Source of the DNA: Fructilactobacillus fructivorans
Lineage (GTDB): Bacteria; Bacillota; Bacilli; Lactobacillales; Lactobacillaceae
Assembly: GCF_001434095.1 (NCBI RefSeq)
Contig: NZ_AZDS01000004.1
Span: 124,001-188,000, forward strand
Direction: 5' to 3'
DNA length: 64,000 bases
This document shows, piece by piece, positions 1 through 9,051 of the stretch. The translations under genes were made by a program, and so were the position numbers. The notes below the pieces were generated by a model. It was not told where the DNA came from and made no database searches. It saw only the letters and a list, made by a program, of their open reading frames with translations. How positions within the stretch are numbered: position 1 is the stretch's first letter; each line of letters starts with the position of its first letter.

Positions 1-1277
1 CCGAATCCACGGAAGTTATTAGGATTTCTCTTAGTAACATCACGTAGCCATTCTGACCAAACAACCATGTCTTCGTTTTCAGTAGCACCTGGAGTCTTGA
101 TGTCAAGAGCGTAATCACGGTAGTCAGGTAAGTCTAATGGCTTAGGGTCGATACCACCGTTAGTGATTGGGTTGGTTGACATCCGTTTGTCACCCTTAGG
201 AGCTAACTCTCTAAGGTATGGCTTTAAAGTACCATTTTCATCAAATGATTCTTCAGGTTTGTAACTCTTCATCCATTCTACGAATTCATCAGCAGTACCC
301 ATGTCGTTTGCTGATAGTGGAATTGGAACTTGGTGAGCTCTGAATGATCCTTCAATTGGAAGGCCTTCAGCGTTCTTCTTAGGACCAGTCCAGCCCTTAG
401 GTGAACGGAAGATGATCATTGGCCATTTTGGTTCTGTAGCAGTTTCTGCAGTTTGGTTCTCACGAGCGTTCTTTTGAATTGCTTTAATTTCTTCAATTGA
501 AGCATCCATAACTTTAGCAAGCTTTTCGTGAGTTTCCATTTGGTCAGTACCGTAAGGCATGTTGGTTTCAACGAAACGAGGCTTCCAGCCCATACCTTCA
601 AAGTACTTAGTAATGTCTTCGTCAGTCATACGAGCTAAGACAGTTGGGTTAGCAATTTTGTATCCGTTTAAGTTAATGATTGGTAAAACAGCACCATCAG
701 TAACAGGGTTGATGAACTTACTTGACATCCATGAACCAGCCAAAGGACCAGTTTCTGATTCACCGTCACCGATTTCAACGGCAGCGATAACATCAGGATT
801 ATCAAAGATTGCACCAACACCATGTGAAAGTGAGTAACCTAATTCTCCACCTTCATGAATGGAACCTGGAGTTTCAGGTGCAGCATGTGATGCAATTCCA
901 CCAGGGAATGAGAATTGCTTGAATAGTCGAGCCATTCCGGCTTCATCTTGAGAAATTTTTGGATAGATTTCTGAGTAGCTTCCATCCATGTATGAATTAG
1001 AAACCATAACTTGGCCACCGTGACCGGAACCTTCAATATAGAACATATTGAGGTCGTACTTGTTAATGACACGGTTCAAATGGGTGTAAACAAAGTTTTG
1101 TGAGGCAATTGTTCCCCAATGTCCAATTGGCTTAACCTTTACATCTTTAGAAGTCAAAGGCTTCTTAAGCAAAGGATTAGCACGTAAAAATAGCTGACCT
1201 ACTGACAAGTAATTTGCAGTATTCCAGTATTGTTGCATTTTTTCAAAATATGATTTGGAATCATAATCTACTGCCAT
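1..1277 (-). CDS. xpkA: Xylulose-5-phosphate/fructose-6-phosphate phosphoketolase, 5' part (runs off left edge)
   Basis: Thiamine-diphosphate enzyme that splits xylulose 5-phosphate with phosphate into acetyl phosphate and glyceraldehyde 3-phosphate; it is the central step of heterolactic sugar breakdown. About 425 N-terminal residues of a protein usually near 790 are present. Visible family motifs are the N-terminal HWGT, the glycine-rich GSGHGGQ, and the TPP/Mg-binding stretch [14 protein letters not shown] followed by an Asn-containing segment ([11 protein letters not shown]). The ATG at 1275-1277 is preceded on its strand by AAAAGGAGTG, a good ribosome binding site. The gene stands alone with its own promoter and a cre-like site in its leader. 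No frameshift in the visible part. Identification is very secure; the remaining C-terminal half lies outside the window. Confidence 0.96.
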   Translation of the reverse strand, partial: MAVDYDSKSYFEKMQQYWNTANYLSVGQLFLRANPLLKKPLTSKDVKVKPIGHWGTIASQNFVYTHLNRVINKYDLNMFYIEGSGHGGQVMVSNSYMDGSYSEIYPKISQDEAGMARLFKQFSFPGGIASHAAPETPGSIHEGGELGYSLSHGVGAIFDNPDVIAAVEIGDGESETGPLAGSWMSSKFINPVTDGAVLPIINLNGYKIANPTVLARMTDEDITKYFEGMGWKPRFVETNMPYGTDQMETHEKLAKVMDASIEEIKAIQKNARENQTAETATEPKWPMIIFRSPKGWTGPKKNAEGLPIEGSFRAHQVPIPLSANDMGTADEFVEWMKSYKPEESFDENGTLKPYLRELAPKGDKRMSTNPITNGGIDPKPLDLPDYRDYALDIKTPGATENEDMVVWSEWLRDVTKRNPNNFRGF

Positions 1278-1337
1278 GCTATAACACTCCTTTTAAATAA
1301 TCGTCAGCTCGAAAACGAACTGAATCTAATCTGTTTT

Positions 1338-1351
1338 TGAAAGCGCCAAAC
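1338..1351 (-). promoter_or_regulatory. cre-like site in xpkA leader
   Basis: TGAAAGCGCCAAAC matches the CcpA consensus TGWAARCGYTWNCW at 11 of 14 positions. It lies about 20 bases downstream of the predicted transcription start of xpkA, a position where CcpA normally blocks elongation or promoter escape. Match is imperfect on the right half. Confidence 0.45.
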
Positions 1352-1374
1352 TTATTGGCTTACCTACAACAACT

Positions 1375-1402
1375 ATGATAAAGACTTTTGGTGAAATGTC
1401 AA
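1375..1402 (-). promoter_or_regulatory. xpkA promoter
   Basis: On the minus strand a consensus -35 TTGACA (1397-1402) is followed after 16 bases by TATCAT (1375-1380). Transcription would start near 1368, giving a leader of about 90 bases that contains the cre-like site. Confidence 0.7.
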
Positions 1403-1472
1403 CCAATTCGACAATTGATACGAACCAATTTTGAGGCCCCTAAAACCCCCAATTTCAAGCCTTTTTTTGCAA

Positions 1473-1503
1473 GAAAAAAGCCCTCATTTTTGCAATTGAA
1501 GGC
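1473..1503 (-). terminator. Terminator after gltX
   Basis: On the minus strand GCCTTCA and TGAGGGC (1480-1503) form a 7-bp stem with one G-T pair and a 10-base loop, followed by a run of six T. Confidence 0.8.
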
Positions 1504-1513
1504 TGAAAATATT

Positions 1514-3022
1514 TTATTCAATTCCACGAAGTGCTTTATTAATTAATGCACTAATAACTGATGGTGAAAACAGCCCCATAATTTGGGCAACTTGAGGAGC
1601 TGAAGTATCACCTGTAAAGATGACATTTAATGGGAAGTAAAGTTTCTTACCCTTCATCCCAGTTTCTTTGCCAACTTCGTTTACAATCGGACCATAATCC
1701 AGTCCCTTATTTTGACCATTTTCACTGGCTTCATGAATCTTGTCTTCCAAAGCGTTAAATAATTTTTCCAAATCTTCGTGAGAAAAATCATTTAGTTTTG
1801 AGTAGTCAATGTCCTGGCCCAGGATGTTGTAATAGAAGTCTACGTATTCCATGATCTCAGTCAACTTGAACACACTGTGCTTATAAATATCAATGACATG
1901 TTCAGCGTAGTCATGGAGGTTCGGAATATCATCTTCCTGAATCTTTTTGGCAATTGGGGTCTGACCCTCTTCAACTAGTTCAACCACGCGATCAGCAATC
2001 TCACTTGACGACATGCTCTTAATGTATTGTGAGTTAATCCAGTCGAGCTTGTGCTGGTCAAAGAATGCTGGTGACTTTGACATCCGTTTAGGGTCATAGG
2101 CTTTGATCAGTTCATCCTTGGTGAAGATTTCTTTTTCACCAACTGGAGACCAACCCAAGAAGGCAATAAAGTTAAAGATGGCTTCGCGTAGATATCCTTC
2201 GCGCTTATATTCGCTAATAAACTGAAGGGTATCCTTATCTCGCTTACTTAGTTTCTTACCAGTCTTGGGATTGTAAATCAACGAGATGTGACCAAAGTTA
2301 GGGTGTTTCCAACCTAAAGCATCATAAACGGCCATTTGTTTTGGCGTGTTAGCAATGTGGTCGTCACCCCTTAAAACATCGGTAATGTCCATCAAATGAT
2401 CATCGACAACTACGGCAAAGTTATAAGTTGGAAGTCCATCACTCTTTTGAATGATGAAATCGCCACCTAAATTATCAGAGTTAAATTCAACTTTGCCTCT
2501 TACAATGTCATCCCATTCGTAGGTGTGATCCTTTGGAAGGTGCAAACGAATTGTGTATGGTAACCCCTTGTCTTCAGCAGCCTTGATATCTGCTTCCGAA
2601 GCACCATACCAACGACCATCATAATGAGGAGCTTCCTTATTAGCGCGCTGCTTATCACGCATTTCTTTTAGTTCATCTTCGGTAGCAAAATCTTTGTATG
2701 CGAGGCCCTTATCCATGAGTTCAGTAATGTACTTATCATACAGGTCTCTTCGTTCGGTCTGATGATATGGGGCATACTTAGGGTTGGGCTTATCAGGACC
2801 TTCATCCCAATCAATTCCTAACCACCGTAAGTTGTCCATCTGACTCTTTTCACCACTGGCAACGTTTCGCTTTAAATCAGTATCTTCAATTCGAAGAACC
2901 ATCGTTCCACCGAAGTGTTTTGCAAACAAATAATTAAATAAAGCCGATTGTGCATTTCCAATGTGTAAAAAACCAGTTGGGCTTGGTGCATATCTAACTC
3001 TAACGTCCTTTTTTGCCATCAT
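1514..3022 (-). CDS. gltX: Glutamyl-tRNA synthetase
   Basis: Class I aminoacyl-tRNA synthetase that charges tRNA-Glu. The Rossmann-fold HIGH-type motif is HIGN at residues 20-23 within [12 protein letters not shown], and the KMSKS-type loop is KLSKRD about 250 residues in. The length of 502 residues is normal for the bacterial enzyme, and the C-terminal anticodon-binding helical region is intact. Two adjacent ATG codons follow an AAGGAAG ribosome binding site, so the first or second methionine starts the protein. It is transcribed alone, with a terminator after it and the GntR gene upstream on the same strand. No T-box-like leader was found in the 134 bases in front; a short perfect dyad lies next to the ribosome binding site. 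Many Firmicutes enzymes of this type also charge tRNA-Gln; the sequence alone does not settle that here. Confidence 0.97.
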   Translation of the reverse strand: MMAKKDVRVRYAPSPTGFLHIGNAQSALFNYLFAKHFGGTMVLRIEDTDLKRNVASGEKSQMDNLRWLGIDWDEGPDKPNPKYAPYHQTERRDLYDKYITELMDKGLAYKDFATEDELKEMRDKQRANKEAPHYDGRWYGASEADIKAAEDKGLPYTIRLHLPKDHTYEWDDIVRGKVEFNSDNLGGDFIIQKSDGLPTYNFAVVVDDHLMDITDVLRGDDHIANTPKQMAVYDALGWKHPNFGHISLIYNPKTGKKLSKRDKDTLQFISEYKREGYLREAIFNFIAFLGWSPVGEKEIFTKDELIKAYDPKRMSKSPAFFDQHKLDWINSQYIKSMSSSEIADRVVELVEEGQTPIAKKIQEDDIPNLHDYAEHVIDIYKHSVFKLTEIMEYVDFYYNILGQDIDYSKLNDFSHEDLEKLFNALEDKIHEASENGQNKGLDYGPIVNEVGKETGMKGKKLYFPLNVIFTGDTSAPQVAQIMGLFSPSVISALINKALRGIE

Positions 3023-3036
3023 AATACTTCCTTTTT

Positions 3037-3050
3037 TGCCAACATTGGCA
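3037..3050. promoter_or_regulatory. Dyad in gltX leader
   Basis: TGCCAACATTGGCA is a perfect 6+2+6 dyad ending four bases before the ribosome binding site of gltX. It could be a small RNA hairpin that shapes ribosome access or a protein operator; no T-run follows, so it is not a terminator. Confidence 0.4.
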
Positions 3051-3156
3051 CTCTTTTAAATCTTTATGTACATTAAAATTCAACTAATGTACGTGACTAC
3101 AACAACTTTATTATATCACTTTTGCGAATTTCAAAAAAATTAGGAATGACCATCAT

Positions 3157-3882
3157 TTAATTGTTTAAATCCACAAACGTATTGTAATTAAAGTACTTGT
3201 AATGAATCCGCATGTTCGAAATCTCAAACGGTGTTCCATCATCAAGAAAGAAGATTCCACCCATGATCACCACTGGCTCAGTTGGTTTTAACCCTAAGAG
3301 TCTCTGGTCTTCTGTGGTCGAGGGTTGGGCCTCAATTGACATGTATGATTTCGTTCCCGTTTTGTTAAGTTTCTCCTCTAAATAGTTAAAAATCGAACCA
3401 CTCACTACCCGCTCATTCATCTTCGGAGCTACCTTTACCGGGATGTAGCCAGACTCAATAATGATTGGTGTGGAGTCAACCGACCGCAGGCGCTTAATCT
3501 CATACACCTGATCTCCGGGATTTAAGAATAGGTCCTCCGCAATTTCAGCAGTTGGTGAAACGACTTTAAACTCTAAGAGATCAATCTTAGGGTCATAGCC
3601 CTCCGTCTTCAGGTTGTTGGTAATCCCCAGGTTCGAACCCTCATAACTAAAAATGGATTTATTCTTCAAATACAGAGGATTGATGAAAGTTCCCGACCCC
3701 CGTTTTTTAAAAATAATTCCCTGCTCGGCTAGAATGCTCAGAGCCTGTTTCACGGAACTCCGACTAACATGATACTTAGCACTTAAAGTTCGCTCGTCTG
3801 GCAAGCGGTTCTGATTGAAGTAATTGGATTCAATCTTCTTTTTTAAATCATCCATTACACGTTTATAAACTAGATCAGTAAT
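3157..3882 (-). CDS. GntR-family (HutC/UTRA) transcriptional regulator, probable ATT start
   Basis: DNA-binding repressor type: an N-terminal winged helix (LPDERTLSAKYHVSRSSVKQALSIL is the helix-turn-helix region) followed by a UTRA ligand-binding domain ending in the typical beta strands (EISNMRIHYKYF). The first ATG (3855) has no ribosome binding site and would remove the start of the first helix. The open frame begins at ATT 3882, seven bases after a strong AAGGAG (3890-3895), and the extra residues ITDLVYKRV complete the usual GntR N-terminus (ITDLVYKRVMDDLKKKIES). I therefore place the start at ATT. The effector is unknown; sugar phosphates are common for this subfamily. It sits between mntH and gltX on the same strand and probably regulates itself or a distant operon. 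Confidence 0.85.
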   Translation of the reverse strand: MTDLVYKRVMDDLKKKIESNYFNQNRLPDERTLSAKYHVSRSSVKQALSILAEQGIIFKKRGSGTFINPLYLKNKSIFSYEGSNLGITNNLKTEGYDPKIDLLEFKVVSPTAEIAEDLFLNPGDQVYEIKRLRSVDSTPIIIESGYIPVKVAPKMNERVVSGSIFNYLEEKLNKTGTKSYMSIEAQPSTTEDQRLLGLKPTEPVVIMGGIFFLDDGTPFEISNMRIHYKYFNYNTFVDLNN

Positions 3883-3950
3883 TCAAATACTCCTTACCGG
3901 ACGTTTCCTACTTAACATTCTACCATACTAAGATACTAGTTCATTTTGAC

Positions 3951-3986
3951 AAAAAAATAGAGCCTCGACAACATCGAAGTTCTATT
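3951..3986 (-). terminator. Terminator after mntH
   Basis: Minus strand: AATAGAACTTCGA and TCGAGGCTCTATT pair over 13 positions (one mismatch, one G-T) followed by seven T. Confidence 0.7.
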
Positions 3987-3997
3987 ATTGAAATTAA

Positions 3998-5614
3998 TTA
4001 TTCGTACTGATCAATTTCCTTTTCGGCGTTTTCATGTTCTCTCATGAAACGCTTATTACTCTTGTAAAGATCCCACATTACCCAGGCAAGCAAGGCCAAA
4101 ACAAGAACAATCAGAATGTATGCGATTCCGTTCCCCATATCAGTCTGAGCTGGAGTTGGATTATCGCCGAAGAAGCTGACAATCTGACTTGGTAAACCAT
4201 AGAGGTTCAAGAAAGTCAGTGCGATAACGGATGCCCAACCAGCAACCTTAACCCAAAGTGAGTTTACGAATCGTTTCCCACGCATCTCAAACTTGCTGTC
4301 AGTGAAGATTAGAAGTGGCAGCATTGAGAATGGTAGGGCAAAGGCCAGAAAGACCTGCGAGTTATTCATCAGCGTATTGAGCGCCTCATGTTCCTGAACC
4401 GCTGGCTTTCCACTACTCAAAAGCACACAGATAACAACTGGGATAATTGAAATGACACGGGTTACCAAACGACGGGCCCATAAAGGCATTCTCATGTGAA
4501 TAAAGCCTTCCATAACAACCTGACCAGTTAAGGTACCAGTAATGGTAGAGTTTTGACCAGAAGCAAGCAATGCAACGGCAAACAGAATTGATAGAACCCC
4601 AGTCTTAGCAACACTTGCTAACAACGGGTTCGTCATGAATTGAGGATTCTTTAAAGCATCGAACAAACCGAAGAATGATGGATCTTTAACGGCACCTGAC
4701 TTGAAGACTGCAACCCCCATGATCAATAGCAAAGCGTTAACGAAGAATGCCATTGATAACTGGATGTTTGAATCCCAAGCCGAAAACTTAACTGAACGTG
4801 CAACTGAATCTTCATCATTATTGTCGGTGTCACGAGTCTGTGAAATTGCTGAATGCAAGTACAGATTATGTGGCATAACGGTCGCACCAATGATACCTAA
4901 GGCACCACTCAATGGCGTCTGACCTCCAACGTATGGATGAGTTTCAACCGTTTTAATGTTTGGTACCAAGTTCAAGAAGACCTGTGACCATCTTGGGTTT
5001 GATAGAGCAACTTCGTAGGCAAATACCAAGAAGATAACACAAATCAAACAGACAACAATGGCCTCAATCTTTCTAAAACCGATACTAGTTAGAAGTAATA
5101 GTACCAAAACATCCAACACGGTGATCAAAACGGCAATCAACAATGGAATATGGAACAACAGGTACAACGCAATCGCCGCACCAATAACTTCCGCAATATC
5201 GGTCGCCATGATCGCCAACTCAGTGGTGATCCAAAGGACGATTCCTAACGTCTTACTCGTTCTTGCTCGAATGGCTTGCGCTAAATCCATTTGTGTCACG
5301 ATACCAAGTTTAGCCGCCATGTATTGAAGTAACATCGCGATCAAACTTGAAATCAAGATAATTGACATCAGCAAGTATCCGAAATTCTGACCACCAGTAA
5401 TTGAAGTGGACCAATTTCCGGGATCCATGTACCCCACTGCAACTAACGCTCCGGGGCCTGAATACATGAATAATGTTTTCCAAAATCCCATTCCTTCTGG
5501 AACTTTAACGGTTCCGTTAATCTCTTGAAGGGATTTACCGTTCGCATACTCGATTAGAGCATGCTTTTTCTTTGGTTCTTGTTTCTCGTCTTTTTCACTC
5601 ATTTTCCTTTGCAT
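3998..5614 (-). CDS. mntH: Nramp-family divalent metal transporter (Mn2+/H+ symporter)
   Basis: Proton-coupled import of Mn2+ (also Fe2+) across the membrane; lactic acid bacteria depend on it because they accumulate manganese. The Nramp signature DPGNW in the first membrane helix and the MPHNLYLHS motif in helix six, both metal-coordinating, are intact, with eleven to twelve membrane spans over 538 residues. Two in-frame ATG codons are possible: 5614 (MQRK) and 5602 (MSEKDEK). The second fits the AAAGGAAA directly before it and the usual N-terminus of relatives; the first lies immediately against AAGGGAG, so 5602 is the likelier start. It is divergent from the YbaK gene, with a 7-7-7 dyad in the shared intergenic region. 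Confidence 0.94.
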   Translation of the reverse strand: MQRKMSEKDEKQEPKKKHALIEYANGKSLQEINGTVKVPEGMGFWKTLFMYSGPGALVAVGYMDPGNWSTSITGGQNFGYLLMSIILISSLIAMLLQYMAAKLGIVTQMDLAQAIRARTSKTLGIVLWITTELAIMATDIAEVIGAAIALYLLFHIPLLIAVLITVLDVLVLLLLTSIGFRKIEAIVVCLICVIFLVFAYEVALSNPRWSQVFLNLVPNIKTVETHPYVGGQTPLSGALGIIGATVMPHNLYLHSAISQTRDTDNNDEDSVARSVKFSAWDSNIQLSMAFFVNALLLIMGVAVFKSGAVKDPSFFGLFDALKNPQFMTNPLLASVAKTGVLSILFAVALLASGQNSTITGTLTGQVVMEGFIHMRMPLWARRLVTRVISIIPVVICVLLSSGKPAVQEHEALNTLMNNSQVFLAFALPFSMLPLLIFTDSKFEMRGKRFVNSLWVKVAGWASVIALTFLNLYGLPSQIVSFFGDNPTPAQTDMGNGIAYILIVLVLALLAWVMWDLYKSNKRFMREHENAEKEIDQYE

Positions 5615-5650
5615 CTCCCTTCACGTTGATTATACATAAATAAGAATTAA

Positions 5651-5671
5651 AAGTAAATAAAATTTTTACTT
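5651..5671. promoter_or_regulatory. Palindrome between mntH and ybaK
   Basis: Two perfect 7-base arms, AAGTAAA and TTTACTT, separated by seven bases (TAAAATT). The dyad is about 35 bases upstream of mntH and 45 upstream of the YbaK start, within the divergent promoter area, which is where a metal-dependent repressor of the MntR/DtxR type would bind. The regulator is an inference; no known box is matched exactly. Confidence 0.45.
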
Positions 5672-5714
5672 AGATTTTAGTAATATGATAAAATATCTCC
5701 GAGAGGTGAGCAGT

Positions 5715-6215
5715 TTGGCAAAGAAAAAGAAGAACCAAGTTCATAAAACACTAGTCGAACAAATCCTAGAAAAGCACAACATTCCGTTTCAACAGATGAT
5801 TTTTGCCACCCACGCAGAAGGTGACGTCCAGCAAATTACCACCGATGAGGCCGATGTGGACCAACACTTAATTTACAAAACCCTCGCCCTAACCGGCAAA
5901 ACGACGGGTCCTGTGATCGGGGTCGTTCCACTCGATGAACGCTTAAGCTACAAAAAGTTGGCGAAAGCTTCAGGAAATAAAAAAGTCGGCATGGTTCCGT
6001 TAAAAAACCTCGTTAACACAACTGGATACGAACATGGAGCTAACACCCCAATTGGAATCTATGAACAAAAGGGTTATCCCATTTACATCGATCAAGAAGC
6101 CCAAAAACAGGGTGAGATCATTGTCTCTTCTGGTCAAATTGGTCGGTCAGTAAAGGTTAATGCAGAGGCCATGGCCCAATTAGTGCACGGTCACTTTGCC
6201 GATATAACTGAATAA
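5715..6215 (+). CDS. ybaK: YbaK/EbsC-family aminoacyl-tRNA deacylase
   Basis: Cytoplasmic trans-editing enzyme of the YbaK type, which hydrolyses Cys-tRNA(Pro) formed by prolyl-tRNA synthetase. The single-domain fold is recognised from the order of conserved stretches: YKTLALTG, GVVPLDERLSYKKLAKASGNKKVGMV, and the C-terminal EIIVSSGQIGRSVKVN. The chosen start is TTG 5715, seven to eight bases behind AGAGGTGAG; an upstream in-frame ATG at 5685 has no ribosome binding site. The product has 166 residues, normal for the family. It is transcribed alone away from mntH and ends at a perfect 13-bp terminator dyad. Confidence 0.9.
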   Translation: MAKKKKNQVHKTLVEQILEKHNIPFQQMIFATHAEGDVQQITTDEADVDQHLIYKTLALTGKTTGPVIGVVPLDERLSYKKLAKASGNKKVGMVPLKNLVNTTGYEHGANTPIGIYEQKGYPIYIDQEAQKQGEIIVSSGQIGRSVKVNAEAMAQLVHGHFADITE

Positions 6216-6220
6216 ACTAA

Positions 6221-6247
6221 AACGTCGATACGATCGTATCGACGTTT
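6221..6247. terminator. Bidirectional terminator between ybaK and HD hydrolase
   Basis: A 26-base perfect inverted repeat (arms AACGTCGATACGA and TCGTATCGACGTT) flanked by A/T runs on both sides; serves the two convergent genes. Confidence 0.9.
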
Positions 6248-6249
6248 TT

Positions 6250-6891
6250 TTATTGATCCCATTCCTGCTTGAATTCCGTTACGAAATCCCGCATGTACTG
6301 GGTTCTTTTCTTTCCAATTTGTTTAGCGGCATCAGTATTCAGATCGGATGCAATCTTGAACAGTTTTTCGTAAAAATGATTGATGGTGGTGTCATCAACT
6401 GCGTTGCGATAGGCTGCTTTAGTGGTTAAATCACGGGGCTTGATGTTGGGATCGTAAATGGTCCGTCGATGAGCACCACCATACTGAAATGCCCGCGCAA
6501 TCCCAATGGCACCGATGGCATCTAGTCGATCGGCGTCCTGAACAATTTGCCCTTCCTTTGATAAGGACTGCTTGTGTTCAATGTTGTCACTAAATGACAT
6601 GTGATTGATGATATCCATCACCTGGTTAATTTCATCCTGATCAAAGCCAAACTCCGTCAGCTTCGCCTTCACCTCGTCACGCTTAGCATTCGGATCAGAT
6701 ACAATTTTATCGTCAAAAACATCGTGCAAGTACGCCGCCGTCAGTGCAATCTCACCGTTAGCAGATTCAGTTCCCATCAGTTGAAGCACCATATTAGCCA
6801 CCCGCTGAATATGGTCAAAACCGTGGCCACTCCGATCCTTGCTCATGTTTTCTTTCGCATATGCTTTGACTTTCGCAATTTTATCGTTCAA
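6250..6891 (-). CDS. HD-domain metal-dependent phosphohydrolase
   Basis: Cytosolic hydrolase of the HD superfamily, related to the YedJ/YpgQ group. Metal ligands are visible in order: HGFDH (first His), YLHDVFDD (the HD pair) and the C-terminal DADRLDAIGAIGIARAF motif. Proteins of this group act on nucleotides or pyrophosphates, but the substrate cannot be read from the sequence. The start is TTG 6891, eight bases after GGGAG. At 213 residues the protein is full length. It converges with ybaK at the shared terminator and lies upstream (in its own direction) of nothing co-transcribed. Confidence 0.85.
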   Translation of the reverse strand: MNDKIAKVKAYAKENMSKDRSGHGFDHIQRVANMVLQLMGTESANGEIALTAAYLHDVFDDKIVSDPNAKRDEVKAKLTEFGFDQDEINQVMDIINHMSFSDNIEHKQSLSKEGQIVQDADRLDAIGAIGIARAFQYGGAHRRTIYDPNIKPRDLTTKAAYRNAVDDTTINHFYEKLFKIASDLNTDAAKQIGKKRTQYMRDFVTEFKQEWDQ

Positions 6892-6930
6892 TTATCTCAC
6901 TCCCACAAAATAACTTACCATATTACTTTC

Positions 6931-6957
6931 AAACAAAAAAGAAGCCATTTAAGCTTC
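6931..6957 (-). terminator. Terminator after first AEC permease
   Basis: Minus strand: GAAGC and GCTTC arms (6941-6957) with a 7-base loop followed by six T. Confidence 0.7.
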
Positions 6958-6964
6958 TAACCAA

Positions 6965-7936
6965 TTATACGATAAAATTAATGACTTCCATTAAGATTGG
7001 AACTACTACCACAAACAACACGGTACTGGTTACCACCAGATTGGTGGCGTAATCCACGTCGCCATGCGCCTGACTAACCAGAATTGGTAGAACAGCCAAT
7101 TCAGGAGTAGCGGACTGAATAACCAAGGTTCCAAACTCTGGATACGTTACCGAAATTCCTGAATGCATAAAGACCAGTAACGTTCCGATCATAATGGCCG
7201 GCGCAATCACAAATCTTCCTACTAATCCAGCAATTGTATCTTTATCAAAATGAATTGAGGAAAGGCCCGCATCAGCTAGAATGATTCCAATGTAAATTAA
7301 TGCCAAGGGCGTCACAAGTCCACCGATCATGTTACAGGTCTTATCGATCCACATCGGTAGTTTCACGTTAATAATTACGATCCAAGCCAATCCGAGGATA
7401 AATCCGATCAGTGGTGGTGGAAGAATTTGTTTCAAACTAAGTTTCTTCTTACTGTCACCCTTTTGTTTAGTTGGGTCATCTCCAGAAATGAAGAAGATCC
7501 CAATCGCCCAGGTTGAGACGGTATTCATCACATAGTAAACCAGAAAATAGGTCATCCCAGAATTACCAAACAAGGCAATGTTCAGTGGTAATCCCATGAA
7601 GATCGTGTTGGCGTTCACCGACATGTTAATAAAAGCTCCTCGACGACCCTTTTTGATTCTCAAAACAAACACTAACAAAATGGCGATAAGGTATCCCAAA
7701 GTAAAACTAATTAACGTGTACAGAAGTCCACCGGCTAATCCGACCAATTTTCCCCGGTTTAAATTATCTAAGACCGAGATAAAAATCGAGACTGGCAACG
7801 CGATGTTCATAATTAGAAACGAAACGTTCCCCTTAAAACCATCCGTCATCTTTCCAGAACGACGAATGAAATACCCTAAAGCAATAATAATAACAATCTC
7901 AGCGACACTCTCTAGTGAGGCAATAAATGCGGTCAC
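6965..7936 (-). CDS. mleP: AEC-family permease, second malate carrier copy
   Basis: Membrane carrier of the auxin efflux carrier family; in lactic acid bacteria members next to malolactic enzyme (MleP) exchange or import malate. It has about ten hydrophobic spans in 323 residues, with the conserved TPELAVLPILVSQAHGDVDYATN segment near the C-terminus. It starts at GTG 7936 behind GGAGGGG. The protein is very similar along its whole length to its neighbour at 8064-9035, so the pair is a tandem duplication. A terminator lies between the two copies, so this one can be expressed on its own. Transport of malate versus lactate, or another dicarboxylate, cannot be distinguished from sequence. Confidence 0.85.
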   Translation of the reverse strand: MTAFIASLESVAEIVIIIALGYFIRRSGKMTDGFKGNVSFLIMNIALPVSIFISVLDNLNRGKLVGLAGGLLYTLISFTLGYLIAILLVFVLRIKKGRRGAFINMSVNANTIFMGLPLNIALFGNSGMTYFLVYYVMNTVSTWAIGIFFISGDDPTKQKGDSKKKLSLKQILPPPLIGFILGLAWIVIINVKLPMWIDKTCNMIGGLVTPLALIYIGIILADAGLSSIHFDKDTIAGLVGRFVIAPAIMIGTLLVFMHSGISVTYPEFGTLVIQSATPELAVLPILVSQAHGDVDYATNLVVTSTVLFVVVVPILMEVINFIV

Positions 7937-8020
7937 TGTTTAACCCCTCCAATTAATTAATAAATTAAGTTGTACATAGTTCTACGTTAACACTTTCAAA
8001 ACCAAGCCGCGTTTTTCCCT

Positions 8021-8052
8021 AAATAAAAAGAAGCCATAACTCATATGGCTTC
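8021..8052 (-). terminator. Terminator after mleA-mleP unit
   Basis: Minus strand: perfect 9-bp stem GAAGCCATA/TATGGCTTC with 5-base loop (8030-8052), followed by TTTTTATTT. It separates the second AEC gene from the malolactic operon. Confidence 0.85.
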
Positions 8053-8063
8053 TTAATTATAAT

Positions 8064-9035
8064 CTATACAATGAAGTTGATGATTGCCATCAAGATTGGT
8101 ACCACAATCACGAACAAGATCGTACTGGTTACAACCAAGTTGGTTGCGTAATCCACGTCGCCGTGGGACTGGCTAACCAAGATTGGAAGAACAGCAAGAC
8201 CTGGAGTTGCGGATTGAATTACCAAGGTTCCAAATTCGATGTTAGGAATTCCAGCACCAGTGTGCATGAAGACCAACAAGGTTCCGATCATAATGGCCGG
8301 AGCAATTACGAAACGGGCAATCAAAGCGGCGATGGAGTCCTTATCAAAGTGAATTGATGAAAGACCAGCATCGGCTAAAATAATTCCAATGTAAATCAGT
8401 GACAATGGGGTTACTAGCCCACCAATCATGTTACAGGTCTTATCGATCCACATTGGTAACTTAACGTTCACAATTAGGATCCAAGCTAATGCGATCAAGA
8501 AACCAATGAGGGGTGCTGGAAGTAATTTCTTCCAGTTAAAGCTGCCCTTACTTGAACCCTTTTCCTTAGTTGGATCGTCTCCAGAAATGAAGAAGATTCC
8601 AATGGCCCAAGTTGAGATGGTGTTCATCACATAGTAAATCAGGAAGTAAGTCATTCCAGAAGTCCCAAACAGTGCCATGTTCAATGGTAAACCAATGAAG
8701 ATGGTGTTGGCGTTTACCGCCATGTTAATGAAGGTCCCACGACGACCTTTTCTGATCTTTAAGATGTACACAAGGGCGATGGCGACAATATAACCTAAAG
8801 CAAAACTGATTAGGGTATAAAGCAATCCACCTGCCAGACCCACCAACTTTCCGCGGGTCAAATTATCTAATACTGATACGAAAATTGAAATTGGCAAAGC
8901 CACATTCATGATTAAGAATGAGATATTACCCTTGAAACTATCGGCAAACTTACCCGACTTTCTCAGGAAATAACCAAGCGCAATGACAATGACAATCTCA
9001 GCGACACTTTCTAGTGAAGTAATAAACGCTGCCAA
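8064..9035 (-). CDS. mleP: AEC-family malate permease
   Basis: Membrane carrier expected to bring L-malate in (or exchange it with lactate) for the malolactic enzyme encoded immediately upstream. It has ten-span AEC architecture with the fully conserved GLAVLPILVSQSHGDVDYATN region. Translation begins at TTG 9035, eight bases after GGAGG, and the gene follows mleA after 16 bases, so they form one operon. It is nearly the same as the copy at 6965-7936. Differences cluster in the central cytoplasmic loop (KGSSKGSFNWKKLLPAP here). The combination with mleA and mleR makes the malate role likely, though it is inferred from context. Confidence 0.88.
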   Translation of the reverse strand: MAAFITSLESVAEIVIVIALGYFLRKSGKFADSFKGNISFLIMNVALPISIFVSVLDNLTRGKLVGLAGGLLYTLISFALGYIVAIALVYILKIRKGRRGTFINMAVNANTIFIGLPLNMALFGTSGMTYFLIYYVMNTISTWAIGIFFISGDDPTKEKGSSKGSFNWKKLLPAPLIGFLIALAWILIVNVKLPMWIDKTCNMIGGLVTPLSLIYIGIILADAGLSSIHFDKDSIAALIARFVIAPAIMIGTLLVFMHTGAGIPNIEFGTLVIQSATPGLAVLPILVSQSHGDVDYATNLVVTSTILFVIVVPILMAIINFIV

Positions 9036-9051
9036 TGTAACATTCCTCCAA

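Noticed and set aside
3023-3156. T-box riboswitch before gltX
   Set aside because: No specifier/antiterminator features or conserved T-box sequence in the 134-base leader.
3625-3645. GTTCGAACCC, resembling a tRNA T-arm
   Set aside because: It lies inside the GntR coding region and no other tRNA arms or cloverleaf fit around it.
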